In this document: piece after piece, positions 1-6,562 of the stretch
How positions within the stretch are numbered: the first letter of the stretch is position 1
How the letters are laid out: every line of letters begins with the position of its first letter
DNA from: an uncultured Muribaculaceae bacterium
GTDB lineage: Bacteria; Bacteroidota; Bacteroidia; Bacteroidales; Muribaculaceae
Direction of reading: 5' to 3'
NCBI GenBank assembly: GCA_910587075.1
Contig: CAJUKE010000037.1
Coordinates: 1-14,937, forward strand
DNA: 14,937 nt
Position numbers and translations under genes: made by a program
The notes under the pieces: generated by a model
Told to the model about the DNA's origin: nothing
Databases searched by the model: none
The model's input: only the letters and a program-made list of their open reading frames with translations

Positions 1-147
1 AGGGCTTGCGGTCGCGGTCGAAGGGCTTGCGGTCGCGGTCGAAGGGCTTGCGGTCACGGTCGAAGGGCTTGCGGTCACGGTCGAAGGGCTTGCGGTCACG
101 GTCAAAGGGCTTGTGGTTGCGGTCGAAAGGCTTGCGGTCGCGGTTGG
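1..147. repeat. 21-bp tandem repeat, at least 7 units, coding for FDRDRKP heptads
   Basis: Seven consecutive 21-bp units occupy 1-21, 22-42, 43-63, 64-84, 85-105, 106-126 and 127-147. Units 1 and 2 are identical, as are 3 and 4; units 2 and 3 differ only by a synonymous Arg codon change. Units 6 and 7 are more diverged; unit 6 encodes FDRNHKP. The period is a multiple of three, so gain or loss of a unit would keep the methyltransferase frame. The array starts at or before base 1, so its full length is unknown. It lies inside the coding sequence of the minus-strand methyltransferase. Confidence 0.95.
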
Positions 148-1501
148 GGGAGTAGCGGCGCTCACCCTCGTTGCGAGGCTCGCCGGCGCGGGTGCCGCGG
201 TTCTCGCGGCGTTTCTCGCGGAAGGGGCGCTCCTCGTCGTCGTCGAAGCGGCGGCGGTTGCCAGCGGAGCGGCGTTCGTTGCGCTCGCGCACGCGGTCCA
301 TCTCCTCGTCCTTTCGTTCCTCCAGGGAGCGCAGACGGCCTCCTTCGGCGCGGAAATGCTTGTAGTCGCCCTCGAATATGATGTATTCGCGGAGCTCGCA
401 CTCGATGGCCCCGTTGAGGATGGGGATTTTCACCGACGGGGCGAGTCCGATTTCGTTGACAAACTCGTTCTTGGCGGCGATAATCCAGGCGTGATACCCC
501 TTGAACACGTTTTTGAGCTTCTGGCCTATAAGGCGGTACAGTCCCTCCATGTCGTCGGAGCTGATGCGCTCGCCGTAGGGGGGATTGGTCACCAGGATGC
601 CACCCTCGGGGGCCTCGTTCCACTCCGAGAGGGGACGGGTGTGGAGCTCGATCATGCGGCCCACACCGGCGCTGCGGATGTTCTGCGCGGCGATATCAAC
701 GGCGCGGGGCGACATATCGGCGCCGATGATCTTATGGGTGAACTCGCGTTCGCCGGAGTCGTCGTTGTAGAGGCGGTCGAAAAGCTCGGGGTCGAAGTCC
801 TTCCAGTTCTCGAAGGAGAAGTGGCGGCGGTAGACACCCGGGTTGATGTTTGCGGCGATGAGGGCGGCCTCGATGAGGAACGTGCCGGAGCCGCACATCG
901 GGTCGACCAGCGGGCAGTCGCCCCTCCAGCCGCTTTTGAGGATGATGCCTGCGGCGAGCACCTCGTTGATCGGGGCCTCGGTCTGGGCCACGCGGTAGCC
1001 CCGCTTGTGGAGCGACTCGCCGGAGGAGTCGAGCGAGAGGGTCACCCGGTCGCCGGAGATGTGCACGTTGATCATCACGTCGGCGTCCTGGAGGCGCACT
1101 CCGGGGCGCTTGTCGTCGCCGTAGCGGTCCTTGAACCAGTCGACGATGGCATCCTTCACGCGGTATGTAACGAACCGCGAGTGGGTGAACTCGTCGCTGA
1201 AGGCCACGGTGTCGATCGAGAAAGTGGAGCCTACCGACATCAGCGAGCCCCAGTCGAACTCCTTGGCGCGGTCATACAGCTCGTCGGTGTTGACGGCTGT
1301 GAATTTGAAAATCGGTTTGAGGATGCGCAGGGCGGTGCGGCAGCATAGGTTGGCTTTGTAGAGCATCTCCAGGTCCCCTTCGAAGGAGACCATGCGTCGC
1401 CCTGGTTCTACGTTTTCGGCTCCGAGGTCGCGGAGCTCTTCGGCCAGTACGTCTTCCAGTCCCTGGAATGTTTTGGCCACCATTTCAAATTTTTCGGTCA
1501 T
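1..1501 (-). CDS. THUMP-domain class I SAM-dependent RNA methyltransferase (RlmL-like), 3' end beyond window
   Basis: Probable rRNA guanine-N2 methyltransferase of the COG0116/RlmL N-half type, which transfers a methyl group from S-adenosylmethionine to a 23S rRNA guanine. The frame opens at ATG 1499-1501 and stays open to the left edge (500 codons seen, no stop). About residues 1-165 form the N-terminal and THUMP RNA-binding part. The SAM-binding motif DPMCGSGTF begins at residue 200. The catalytic NPPYGER motif begins at residue 306, as expected for an N2-guanine or adenine methylase. The catalytic fold seems to end near residue 378. Beyond that lies a low-complexity Arg/Glu/Asp tail that becomes FDRDRKP heptads and continues off the window. 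The start lies 16 nt after the MATE stop, so it is probably the last visible gene of the phoH-purC-menG-MATE cluster. The family call is secure; the exact target base is inferred from E. coli RlmL (G2445). Confidence 0.9.
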   Translation of the reverse strand, partial: MTEKFEMVAKTFQGLEDVLAEELRDLGAENVEPGRRMVSFEGDLEMLYKANLCCRTALRILKPIFKFTAVNTDELYDRAKEFDWGSLMSVGSTFSIDTVAFSDEFTHSRFVTYRVKDAIVDWFKDRYGDDKRPGVRLQDADVMINVHISGDRVTLSLDSSGESLHKRGYRVAQTEAPINEVLAAGIILKSGWRGDCPLVDPMCGSGTFLIEAALIAANINPGVYRRHFSFENWKDFDPELFDRLYNDDSGEREFTHKIIGADMSPRAVDIAAQNIRSAGVGRMIELHTRPLSEWNEAPEGGILVTNPPYGERISSDDMEGLYRLIGQKLKNVFKGYHAWIIAAKNEFVNEIGLAPSVKIPILNGAIECELREYIIFEGDYKHFRAEGGRLRSLEERKDEEMDRVRERNERRSAGNRRRFDDDEERPFREKRRENRGTRAGEPRNEGERRYSPNRDRKPFDRNHKPFDRDRKPFDRDRKPFDRDRKPFDRDRKPFDRDRKP

Positions 1502-1517
1502 CACCTGTCGGTATATA

Positions 1518-2921
1518 TTATATGGTGTTGAGTGTTTCGGTTTGTTTGGACGAGAGTCCGCGGAGTTCGCGCATCGCGAACCATATTAGCGCCACGGTCA
1601 CCAGCGTCGAGAATATGTCGCTTATGTAGAAAGCGCTCCACACGCCGTCGATCCCCATACGCCCCGGGAGCCACATAAGCAGGGGAATGAAGAAGATTAC
1701 CTGGCGTATGAGGCTGAGGAATATCGAGAGGCCGATTTTGCCGGTCGACTGGAAGTAGGTGGTGCTCACAATCTGGAACCCCACCACCCAGAAGAAGAGC
1801 ATCGACGAGCGTAGGGCGTGGCCGGTGAAGCGGGCCAGGTCCCAGTCGGACACGAAGGCGCGGGCTATGTACTCGGGCACGGTGAGTCCGCCGACCCACC
1901 CTGCGAAGGTGATCACCGACCCGGCGCCGACGGCGAGCCAAAAGGCGCGGCGCACGCGCGGAGCGTTACCCGCGCCGTAATTGTAACCCACGATCGGCTG
2001 CATGCCCTGGCATATGCCGAGCACCACGCAGCAGAGCATGGCGGTGTAGGTCACGAAGATGCCGGAGGCGGCTATCGCGTCGACCCCGCCGTAGCGCATC
2101 AGGGCGTGGTTGAGCTGTATGTTGATAAGGCAGGAGGCCACGTTGATGATGAACGGGGCGGCCCCGATGCCGAGCATCCCCCACACGATGTCGGCCCTCA
2201 GCCCGTAGATACCCTTGCGGAAGGTCACCGGGCCGTTGGCGGGGCGGAGGAAGTGGCGCATCACGAACACCATCGACACCGTCATTGCAATGTCGGTGGC
2301 TATGGCCGCGCCTTTGATTCCGAGGTCGAGGAAGTAGATGAACACCGGCGCCAGCACAATGTTGAGCCCGGCGCCTATGAACATGGTCACCATCGCGCGT
2401 ATCGGGTAACCCGAGGCGCGCATTATGTTGTTGAACGAGAACGTGAGGTTGGTAAGGAACAGGCCCGGCAGGATGAACATCATGAAGTCGCGGGCGTAGG
2501 GGAGGGTCTGCTCGTTGGCTCCGAAGAGTTCGAGCACCCGGTCCATGCCCCAGGCGAAGAGCGAGATGTACACCAGGCCGATGACGATGGTCAGCGTAAG
2601 GGCGTTGCCGAGCACCCTGCGGGCTCGGTTCTCGTCGCCCGAGCCAAGGAAGAGGCTTACGCGGGCGGCGGCACCGGCGCCCACGAGGGTGCCCAGGGCG
2701 GTCGCGATGTTCATCACCGGGAAGGTGATGGCGAGTCCGGCGATCGCCTCCTTGCCGACAACCTGCCCGATGAAGATGCGGTCGACCACGTTGTATGCCT
2801 GCATGACCAGCATCCCCGCCACGGCCGGCAGGGAGTATTTCCAAAGGAGGCGGCCGACGCTCATGGTCGACAGCTCCCGGAGTCTTTCGAGGTTCGATGC
2901 TGGAGTCTGTTGGGTTGGCAT
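1518..2921 (-). CDS. MATE family efflux transporter (MepA/NorM-like)
   Basis: Inner-membrane multidrug and toxin extrusion protein of 467 residues, the usual MATE length, with about 12 hydrophobic segments. MATE proteins export cationic or drug-like compounds using a Na+ or H+ gradient; the substrate here cannot be read from sequence. Recognisable features are the N-terminal segment with NVVDRIFIG (residues 44-52), the loop after it, and the second-half motif QGMQPIVGYNYGAG at 305-318, which is characteristic of MepA-like members. The start ATG at 2919-2921 has AGGA six nucleotides upstream. It follows menG by 46 nt and precedes the RNA methyltransferase by 16 nt, all on the minus strand, which suggests cotranscription. 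From memory, other Bacteroidales often have aroE after menG, so a transporter at this position is slightly unusual. Confidence 0.93.
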   Translation of the reverse strand: MPTQQTPASNLERLRELSTMSVGRLLWKYSLPAVAGMLVMQAYNVVDRIFIGQVVGKEAIAGLAITFPVMNIATALGTLVGAGAAARVSLFLGSGDENRARRVLGNALTLTIVIGLVYISLFAWGMDRVLELFGANEQTLPYARDFMMFILPGLFLTNLTFSFNNIMRASGYPIRAMVTMFIGAGLNIVLAPVFIYFLDLGIKGAAIATDIAMTVSMVFVMRHFLRPANGPVTFRKGIYGLRADIVWGMLGIGAAPFIINVASCLINIQLNHALMRYGGVDAIAASGIFVTYTAMLCCVVLGICQGMQPIVGYNYGAGNAPRVRRAFWLAVGAGSVITFAGWVGGLTVPEYIARAFVSDWDLARFTGHALRSSMLFFWVVGFQIVSTTYFQSTGKIGLSIFLSLIRQVIFFIPLLMWLPGRMGIDGVWSAFYISDIFSTLVTVALIWFAMRELRGLSSKQTETLNTI

Positions 2922-2967
2922 ATTCCTATTTTGCGGGAAGTAGTTCGGTCGCGGGGGCTCCGGCGGC

Positions 2968-3708
2968 TCAGGGCTTCACGGCGGTATAGATGGTGCACAC
3001 GCCGAAAGTCATGCGGCGCAGGCGCGGCTCGGCGAGCCCGGCGCCGGTCATCAGCCGGAGCATGTCCTCCCCCTGCGGCATGGCCGCGATTGATGCGGGG
3101 AGGTAGGTGTAGGCGCTCTTGTCGGAGGTCACGAGCCGTCCGAGCGTCGGAATCACTTTGAGGGTGTATAGGTCGTAAAGGGGGCGGGTAAGCCGTCCGC
3201 GTGGGGTGGAGAGCTCGATCACGCAGAGCGTGCCTCCCGGGCGGAGTACCCGCGCCATCTCGGCGTAGCCGCGGTCGAGATGCTCGAAGTTGCGCACCCC
3301 GTAGGCCACGGTGACAGCGTCGAACGACGCGTCGGGGTAGGGTAGGGCGAGGCAGTCGGCCTTCTCGAAGCTTACCCGGTCGGCGAGTCCGGCGTCGGCC
3401 ACTTTGCGGCGCCCTATTTCCAGCATCCCCTCGGAGAGGTCGATACCCTTCACGCGGGCCTCCCGGGCGGCGCGGGCCAGGCGTATGGCCAGGTCGCCGG
3501 TGCCGGTCGCGACGTCGAGAATCTCGCGGGGTTGCCCGGAGGCCACCATCCTCACGGCCTTGGCGCGCCAGAGGTGGTCGATGCCCATGGTCATGGCCCG
3601 GTTCATCAGGTCGTAGGAGGGAGCGATGCTGTCAAACATACGTTCCACCTGCCCCGTCTTGGGGGCAGATGGATCGTACGGCTTTATTTTCTCTGCCTTT
3701 ATTTCCAC
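2968..3708 (-). CDS. menG: Demethylmenaquinone methyltransferase
   Basis: Cytoplasmic or membrane-associated SAM-dependent C-methyltransferase that converts demethylmenaquinone to menaquinone, the last step of vitamin K2 synthesis. The 246-residue protein is full length for the UbiE/MenG family. It shows VERMFDSIAPSYDLMNR near the N-terminus (residues 21-37), SAM motif I LDVATGTGDLA at 64-74, and the family signature AYGVRNFEHL at 135-144. The start is a GTG at 3706-3708. No in-frame ATG lies nearby upstream, and the next internal ATG (residue 24) would cut into the conserved MFDSIAP motif. It lies 23 nt downstream of purC and 46 nt upstream of the MATE gene. Bacteroidales generally use menaquinone only, so menG is preferred over ubiE as the name. 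Confidence 0.93.
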   Translation of the reverse strand: MEIKAEKIKPYDPSAPKTGQVERMFDSIAPSYDLMNRAMTMGIDHLWRAKAVRMVASGQPREILDVATGTGDLAIRLARAAREARVKGIDLSEGMLEIGRRKVADAGLADRVSFEKADCLALPYPDASFDAVTVAYGVRNFEHLDRGYAEMARVLRPGGTLCVIELSTPRGRLTRPLYDLYTLKVIPTLGRLVTSDKSAYTYLPASIAAMPQGEDMLRLMTGAGLAEPRLRRMTFGVCTIYTAVKP

Positions 3709-3731
3709 GGTGGTGTGTGAGGGGCGGAGGC

Positions 3732-4682
3732 TCAGTTGGCGAGCTCCTGGAGGCAGTTGGTAACGTTGGAGGCGATGCGCTCCTCAAGGTTGGCGGCGGG
3801 AGCGGCCTCGAAGCGGCGTCCGGTCACATGCTCGTAGAGCTCGATGTAGCGCTGCGAAACCTCCCGGCAGAACTCGGGGGTCATTTCGGGCACCTGCTGC
3901 CCCTCGCGGCCCATGAAGCCGTGGTCGATGAGCCACTGGCGCACGAACTCCTTGCTGAGCTGCTTCTGGGGCTCACCCTTGGCGAAGCGCTCCTCAAAGC
4001 CCTCGGCGTAGAAGTAGCGCGAGGAGTCGGGGGTGTGGATTTCGTCGATGAGGATCACCTTGCCGTCGCGCTTGCCGAACTCGTATTTGGTGTCGACCAG
4101 GATCAGCCCCTTCTCGGCGGCCATCTTGGTGCCGCGTTCGAACAGGGCGCGGGTGTAGCGCTCCATAACCTCGTAGTCGGCCTCGCTTACCAGGCCCTGG
4201 GCTATGATTTCCTCGCGGGAGATGTTCTCGTCGTGCCCTTCGGCGGCCTTGGTGGTGGGGGTGATGATGGGCTCGGGGAAGCGCTCGTTCTCGCGCATCC
4301 CGTCGGGGAGCTTCACGCCGCAGAGCTCGCGGCACCCGGCGGCGTATTCGCGCCAGGCCGAGCCGGTGAGGTAGCCGCGGATAATCATTTCAACGGGGAA
4401 ACCCTCGCAGCGGTACCCCACGGTGGCCATCGGGTCGGGGGTGGCCAGGCGCCAGTTGGGCACGATGTCGGCAGTCGCCTCCAGGAAGTAGGTGGCGAGC
4501 TGGTTGAGCACTTGCCCCTTGTAGGGGATACCCTCGGGGAGGATCACGTCGAAGGCCGAGATGCGGTCGGTGGCGACCATTACCAGGATGTCGTTGTTAA
4601 CGGTGTAGACGTCGCGGACCTTGCCGTGGTACACGGCGGTCTGGCCGGGGAAGTTGTAGTTGGTTTTGGTGAGAGTTTCCAC
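3732..4682 (-). CDS. purC: Phosphoribosylaminoimidazolesuccinocarboxamide (SAICAR) synthase
   Basis: ATP-dependent ligase of de novo purine synthesis that joins CAIR and aspartate to form SAICAR. The 316-residue protein has the Bacteroidota-length PurC form, longer than the roughly 240-residue E. coli enzyme. Family motifs are clear: GKVRDVY at residues 20-26 (nucleotide-binding loop), ATDRISAFDV at 37-46, GSAWREY near 107, and EIHTPDSSRYF at 214-224. Translation appears to begin at a GTG (4680-4682); no in-frame ATG lies between it and the phoH stop, and the N-terminal residues align with known PurC starts. It is 48 nt after phoH and 23 nt before menG on the same strand. The phoH-purC-menG order is, from memory, common in Bacteroidales. 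Confidence 0.96.
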   Translation of the reverse strand: METLTKTNYNFPGQTAVYHGKVRDVYTVNNDILVMVATDRISAFDVILPEGIPYKGQVLNQLATYFLEATADIVPNWRLATPDPMATVGYRCEGFPVEMIIRGYLTGSAWREYAAGCRELCGVKLPDGMRENERFPEPIITPTTKAAEGHDENISREEIIAQGLVSEADYEVMERYTRALFERGTKMAAEKGLILVDTKYEFGKRDGKVILIDEIHTPDSSRYFYAEGFEERFAKGEPQKQLSKEFVRQWLIDHGFMGREGQQVPEMTPEFCREVSQRYIELYEHVTGRRFEAAPAANLEERIASNVTNCLQELAN

Positions 4683-4730
4683 TGTCGGAAGTATGTTGGT
4701 GGTTGATAATGAATTGGCTTGTGTGCGGGG

Positions 4731-5717
4731 TTACTCGCCCGGGGGAGTGGCGGCTTCGGGGTCCTCGCCGAGGAGCTTGCGCTGCTCGTCGTCGCGCTCG
4801 TAAGCCTCGACGATGCGCTGCACAAGCTGGTGGCGCACGATGTCCTTCTTGCCGAACTCCACTTTCCCGATACCGGGGATGTCGCGGAGTACGCGCAGGG
4901 CCTGGATCAGGCCGGAGGTGGTGGAGCGGGGGAGGTCGATCTGGGTGACGTCGCCGGTGACCACCATCTTGGCGTTCACGCCCAGGCGGGTAAGGAACAT
5001 CTTGATCTGGTGGGTGGTGGTGTTCTGGGCCTCGTCGAGCACGATCACGGCGTCGTTGAGCGTGCGGCCGCGCATGAACGCTAAGGGGGCGATCTGTATC
5101 ACCTTCGTCTCCATATATTCCTTGAGCTTCGCCGCGGGAATCATATCCTCAAGGGCGTCGTAGAGGGGCTGGAGGTAGGGGTCGATCTTGTCCTTCATGT
5201 CGCCGGGGAGGAAGCCGAGCTTCTCGCCTGCCTCGACAGCCGGGCGCGAGAGGATGATTTTCTTGACTTCGCGGTTCTTGAGGGCGCGCACGGCCAGGGC
5301 TATGGCCACATAGGTTTTGCCCGTGCCGGCGGGGCCGAGGGCGAAGGTGAGGTCGTTTTTCTGGAATGCGGCGACGAGGCGCTGCTGGGTGGAGGTGCGG
5401 CCCGAGATGGGGCGGCCGTTCACGCCGTAGATTATCACGTCGTCGGCCTTCATGTCGCGGGGCTTGTCGCCCTTTACGATGTCGAGGATCACCTCTTCGG
5501 TGAGTTTGTTGTATTTGGCGCAGTACGCTTCGAGCTCCTTGACTTTCTTCTCGAAGTCGGCGGTCTCGGCGTCGTCGCCCATGACCTTTATCACGGAGCC
5601 GCGCGCCGTCATGCGGAGTTTGGGAAAGAGGTTGCGGATAAGCTGCATATTGGAGTTGTTCACGCCATAGAAGCTCACCGGGTCCGCCTGGTCTATTATT
5701 ACAATCCTTTCAATCAT
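4731..5717 (-). CDS. phoH: PhoH family protein (PhoH-like ATPase)
   Basis: Cytoplasmic P-loop ATPase of the PhoH/PhoH-like (PhoL) family, linked in other bacteria to RNA metabolism and ribosome maturation; the exact role is not established. The 328-residue protein has the usual length. It has an N-terminal KH-like region (about residues 1-100), Walker A GPAGTGKT at 128-135, LSRPAVEAGEKLGFLPGD beginning at 156, Walker B VIVLDEAQN at 224-232, and the TGDVTQIDLPRS segment at 254-265. The C-terminus (DDEQRKLLGEDPEAATPPGE) is short and acidic. The ATG at 5715-5717 fits the conserved N-terminus FYGVNN at 16-21. It is the first gene of the minus-strand cluster, and an exact -7 promoter element lies just upstream. 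Confidence 0.95.
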   Translation of the reverse strand: MIERIVIIDQADPVSFYGVNNSNMQLIRNLFPKLRMTARGSVIKVMGDDAETADFEKKVKELEAYCAKYNKLTEEVILDIVKGDKPRDMKADDVIIYGVNGRPISGRTSTQQRLVAAFQKNDLTFALGPAGTGKTYVAIALAVRALKNREVKKIILSRPAVEAGEKLGFLPGDMKDKIDPYLQPLYDALEDMIPAAKLKEYMETKVIQIAPLAFMRGRTLNDAVIVLDEAQNTTTHQIKMFLTRLGVNAKMVVTGDVTQIDLPRSTTSGLIQALRVLRDIPGIGKVEFGKKDIVRHQLVQRIVEAYERDDEQRKLLGEDPEAATPPGE

Positions 5718-5728
5718 AATCGTCGGTG

Positions 5729-5736
5729 CAAAGTTA
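5729..5736 (-). promoter_or_regulatory. Bacteroidota -7 promoter element upstream of phoH
   Basis: On the minus strand this reads TAACTTTG, an exact match to the Bacteroidota -7 consensus TAnnTTTG. No clean TTTG occurs at the -33 position; the nearest candidate is a T-rich stretch about 22-24 nt further upstream. Only 11 nt separate the element from the phoH ATG, so the mRNA leader would be just a few nucleotides long. It would drive the phoH-purC-menG-MATE-methyltransferase cluster. Confidence 0.6.
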
Positions 5737-5822
5737 CAAAAAATCCCTCGTTTATCGGGAAAAAGCCCCGATGAAAAAACGCTATATATAAATAATGTGC
5801 CCGACGGGCTGATTGTTCGGTG

Positions 5823-6557
5823 TCAGTCGAGGAAGAGCACTACGCGGGCGGCGCGGCTCGGGGCCACGGGGATGGTGCGCTTCACGGGTAGCGGGTTGGT
5901 GTCGCCGGGGGTGATGTCGCCGGCGTAGTCGGTGTCGGCCACGCGGCCCGAGGTGTCGTAAACAGCGTAGCGGGCCACGGCCACCGCGGCGCGCCCCGCG
6001 CGGTGGCGCTCCAGCTCGAAGGTGATGGTGAAGGAGTCGCGGTCGGCCAGCACGCAGGCGGGGTTGGCAATGCGAGCGCCGCGCCGAGCCTCGTTGTCGC
6101 GGCGTATCTCTATGGCGCGTTCGATGGAGGCGAGCACCGCCGGGTCGGTCACCGGGTCGGCGCTTTTAAGCTCGCCGTAGGGCACCATCGGCTCGGCGGC
6201 ATTCCGAGCCTCGGAGTCGATGGGGTGGTAGGGCCGCGGGCTGAGGTCCGTGGCGAGCGCGGCGGGTTTGCCGAGGGCTTCGAGCGCGGCTTCGAGCACG
6301 CTGGCCACCATGTCGCTCCGCAGCCCGGTGTGCGCCGTCAGGCGGTCGGCCAGGCGGCGTGCCTCCTCGCTGTCGGCGTTGTCGCGGGCCAGGGCGGCGA
6401 AAACGCCGGCCCCGGCCGCGGCCCGGGTTATGAAACGGAACGCCGGGAGCGCGTCAAACGCGCCCTCGGCGGCAAGGAGTTCGTCGATGTCGGGCCGCGA
6501 CAGCGCCTCCGCCCCGCGGCGGTCGACGAGTTGCTGGAAGTGCTGGCGCAGCGGCAT
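5823..6557 (-). CDS. Uncharacterised protein coupled to the GlmU-like gene
   Basis: I do not recognise this 244-residue protein. It has no signal peptide and no membrane segment, so it is probably cytoplasmic. Residues 1-95 look all-helical and rich in Ala and Leu, with the pattern LADRLTAHTGLRSD followed by VLEAALEALG, which recalls small helical domains attached to chaperone-type or signalling proteins; this is only a resemblance. Residues 96-165 look like a linker and helix with many Pro, Asp and Arg. Residues 170-244 look beta-rich (alternating FTITFELER, AAVAVARYAVYD, AARVVLFLD), like a small sandwich domain. It starts 5 nt after the stop of the GlmU-like gene, so it is very likely cotranscribed and translationally coupled with it. 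The reading frame is credible because of this spacing, a proper ATG and stop, and ordinary amino-acid composition. Confidence 0.75.
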   Translation of the reverse strand: MPLRQHFQQLVDRRGAEALSRPDIDELLAAEGAFDALPAFRFITRAAAGAGVFAALARDNADSEEARRLADRLTAHTGLRSDMVASVLEAALEALGKPAALATDLSPRPYHPIDSEARNAAEPMVPYGELKSADPVTDPAVLASIERAIEIRRDNEARRGARIANPACVLADRDSFTITFELERHRAGRAAVAVARYAVYDTSGRVADTDYAGDITPGDTNPLPVKRTIPVAPSRAARVVLFLD

Positions 6558-6562
6558 CGGGG

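Noticed and set aside
1..147. CRISPR array or transposon-end repeat
   Set aside because: The units are directly adjacent with no spacers, keep a coding frame and encode a regular heptad in a real gene.
113..1348. 411-codon open frame on the plus strand
   Set aside because: It is antisense to the RNA methyltransferase, whose SAM and NPPY motifs are unmistakable. The product is Val/Ala/Gly/Asp-rich with no recognisable motif, as expected for a mirror frame in GC-rich DNA.
1818..3161. 447-codon open frame on the plus strand
   Set aside because: It spans the MATE gene and the end of menG in antisense, is His/Glu/Gly-rich and has no family features.
3669..4706. 345-codon open frame on the plus strand
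   Set aside because: Antisense to purC; the composition mirrors purC codons and no motif is seen.
5799..5809. Terminator after the 244-residue gene (GCCC-GTC-GGGC on the minus strand)
   Set aside because: The stem is only 4 bp with a 3-nt loop and is not followed by a T-run, so it cannot be supported.
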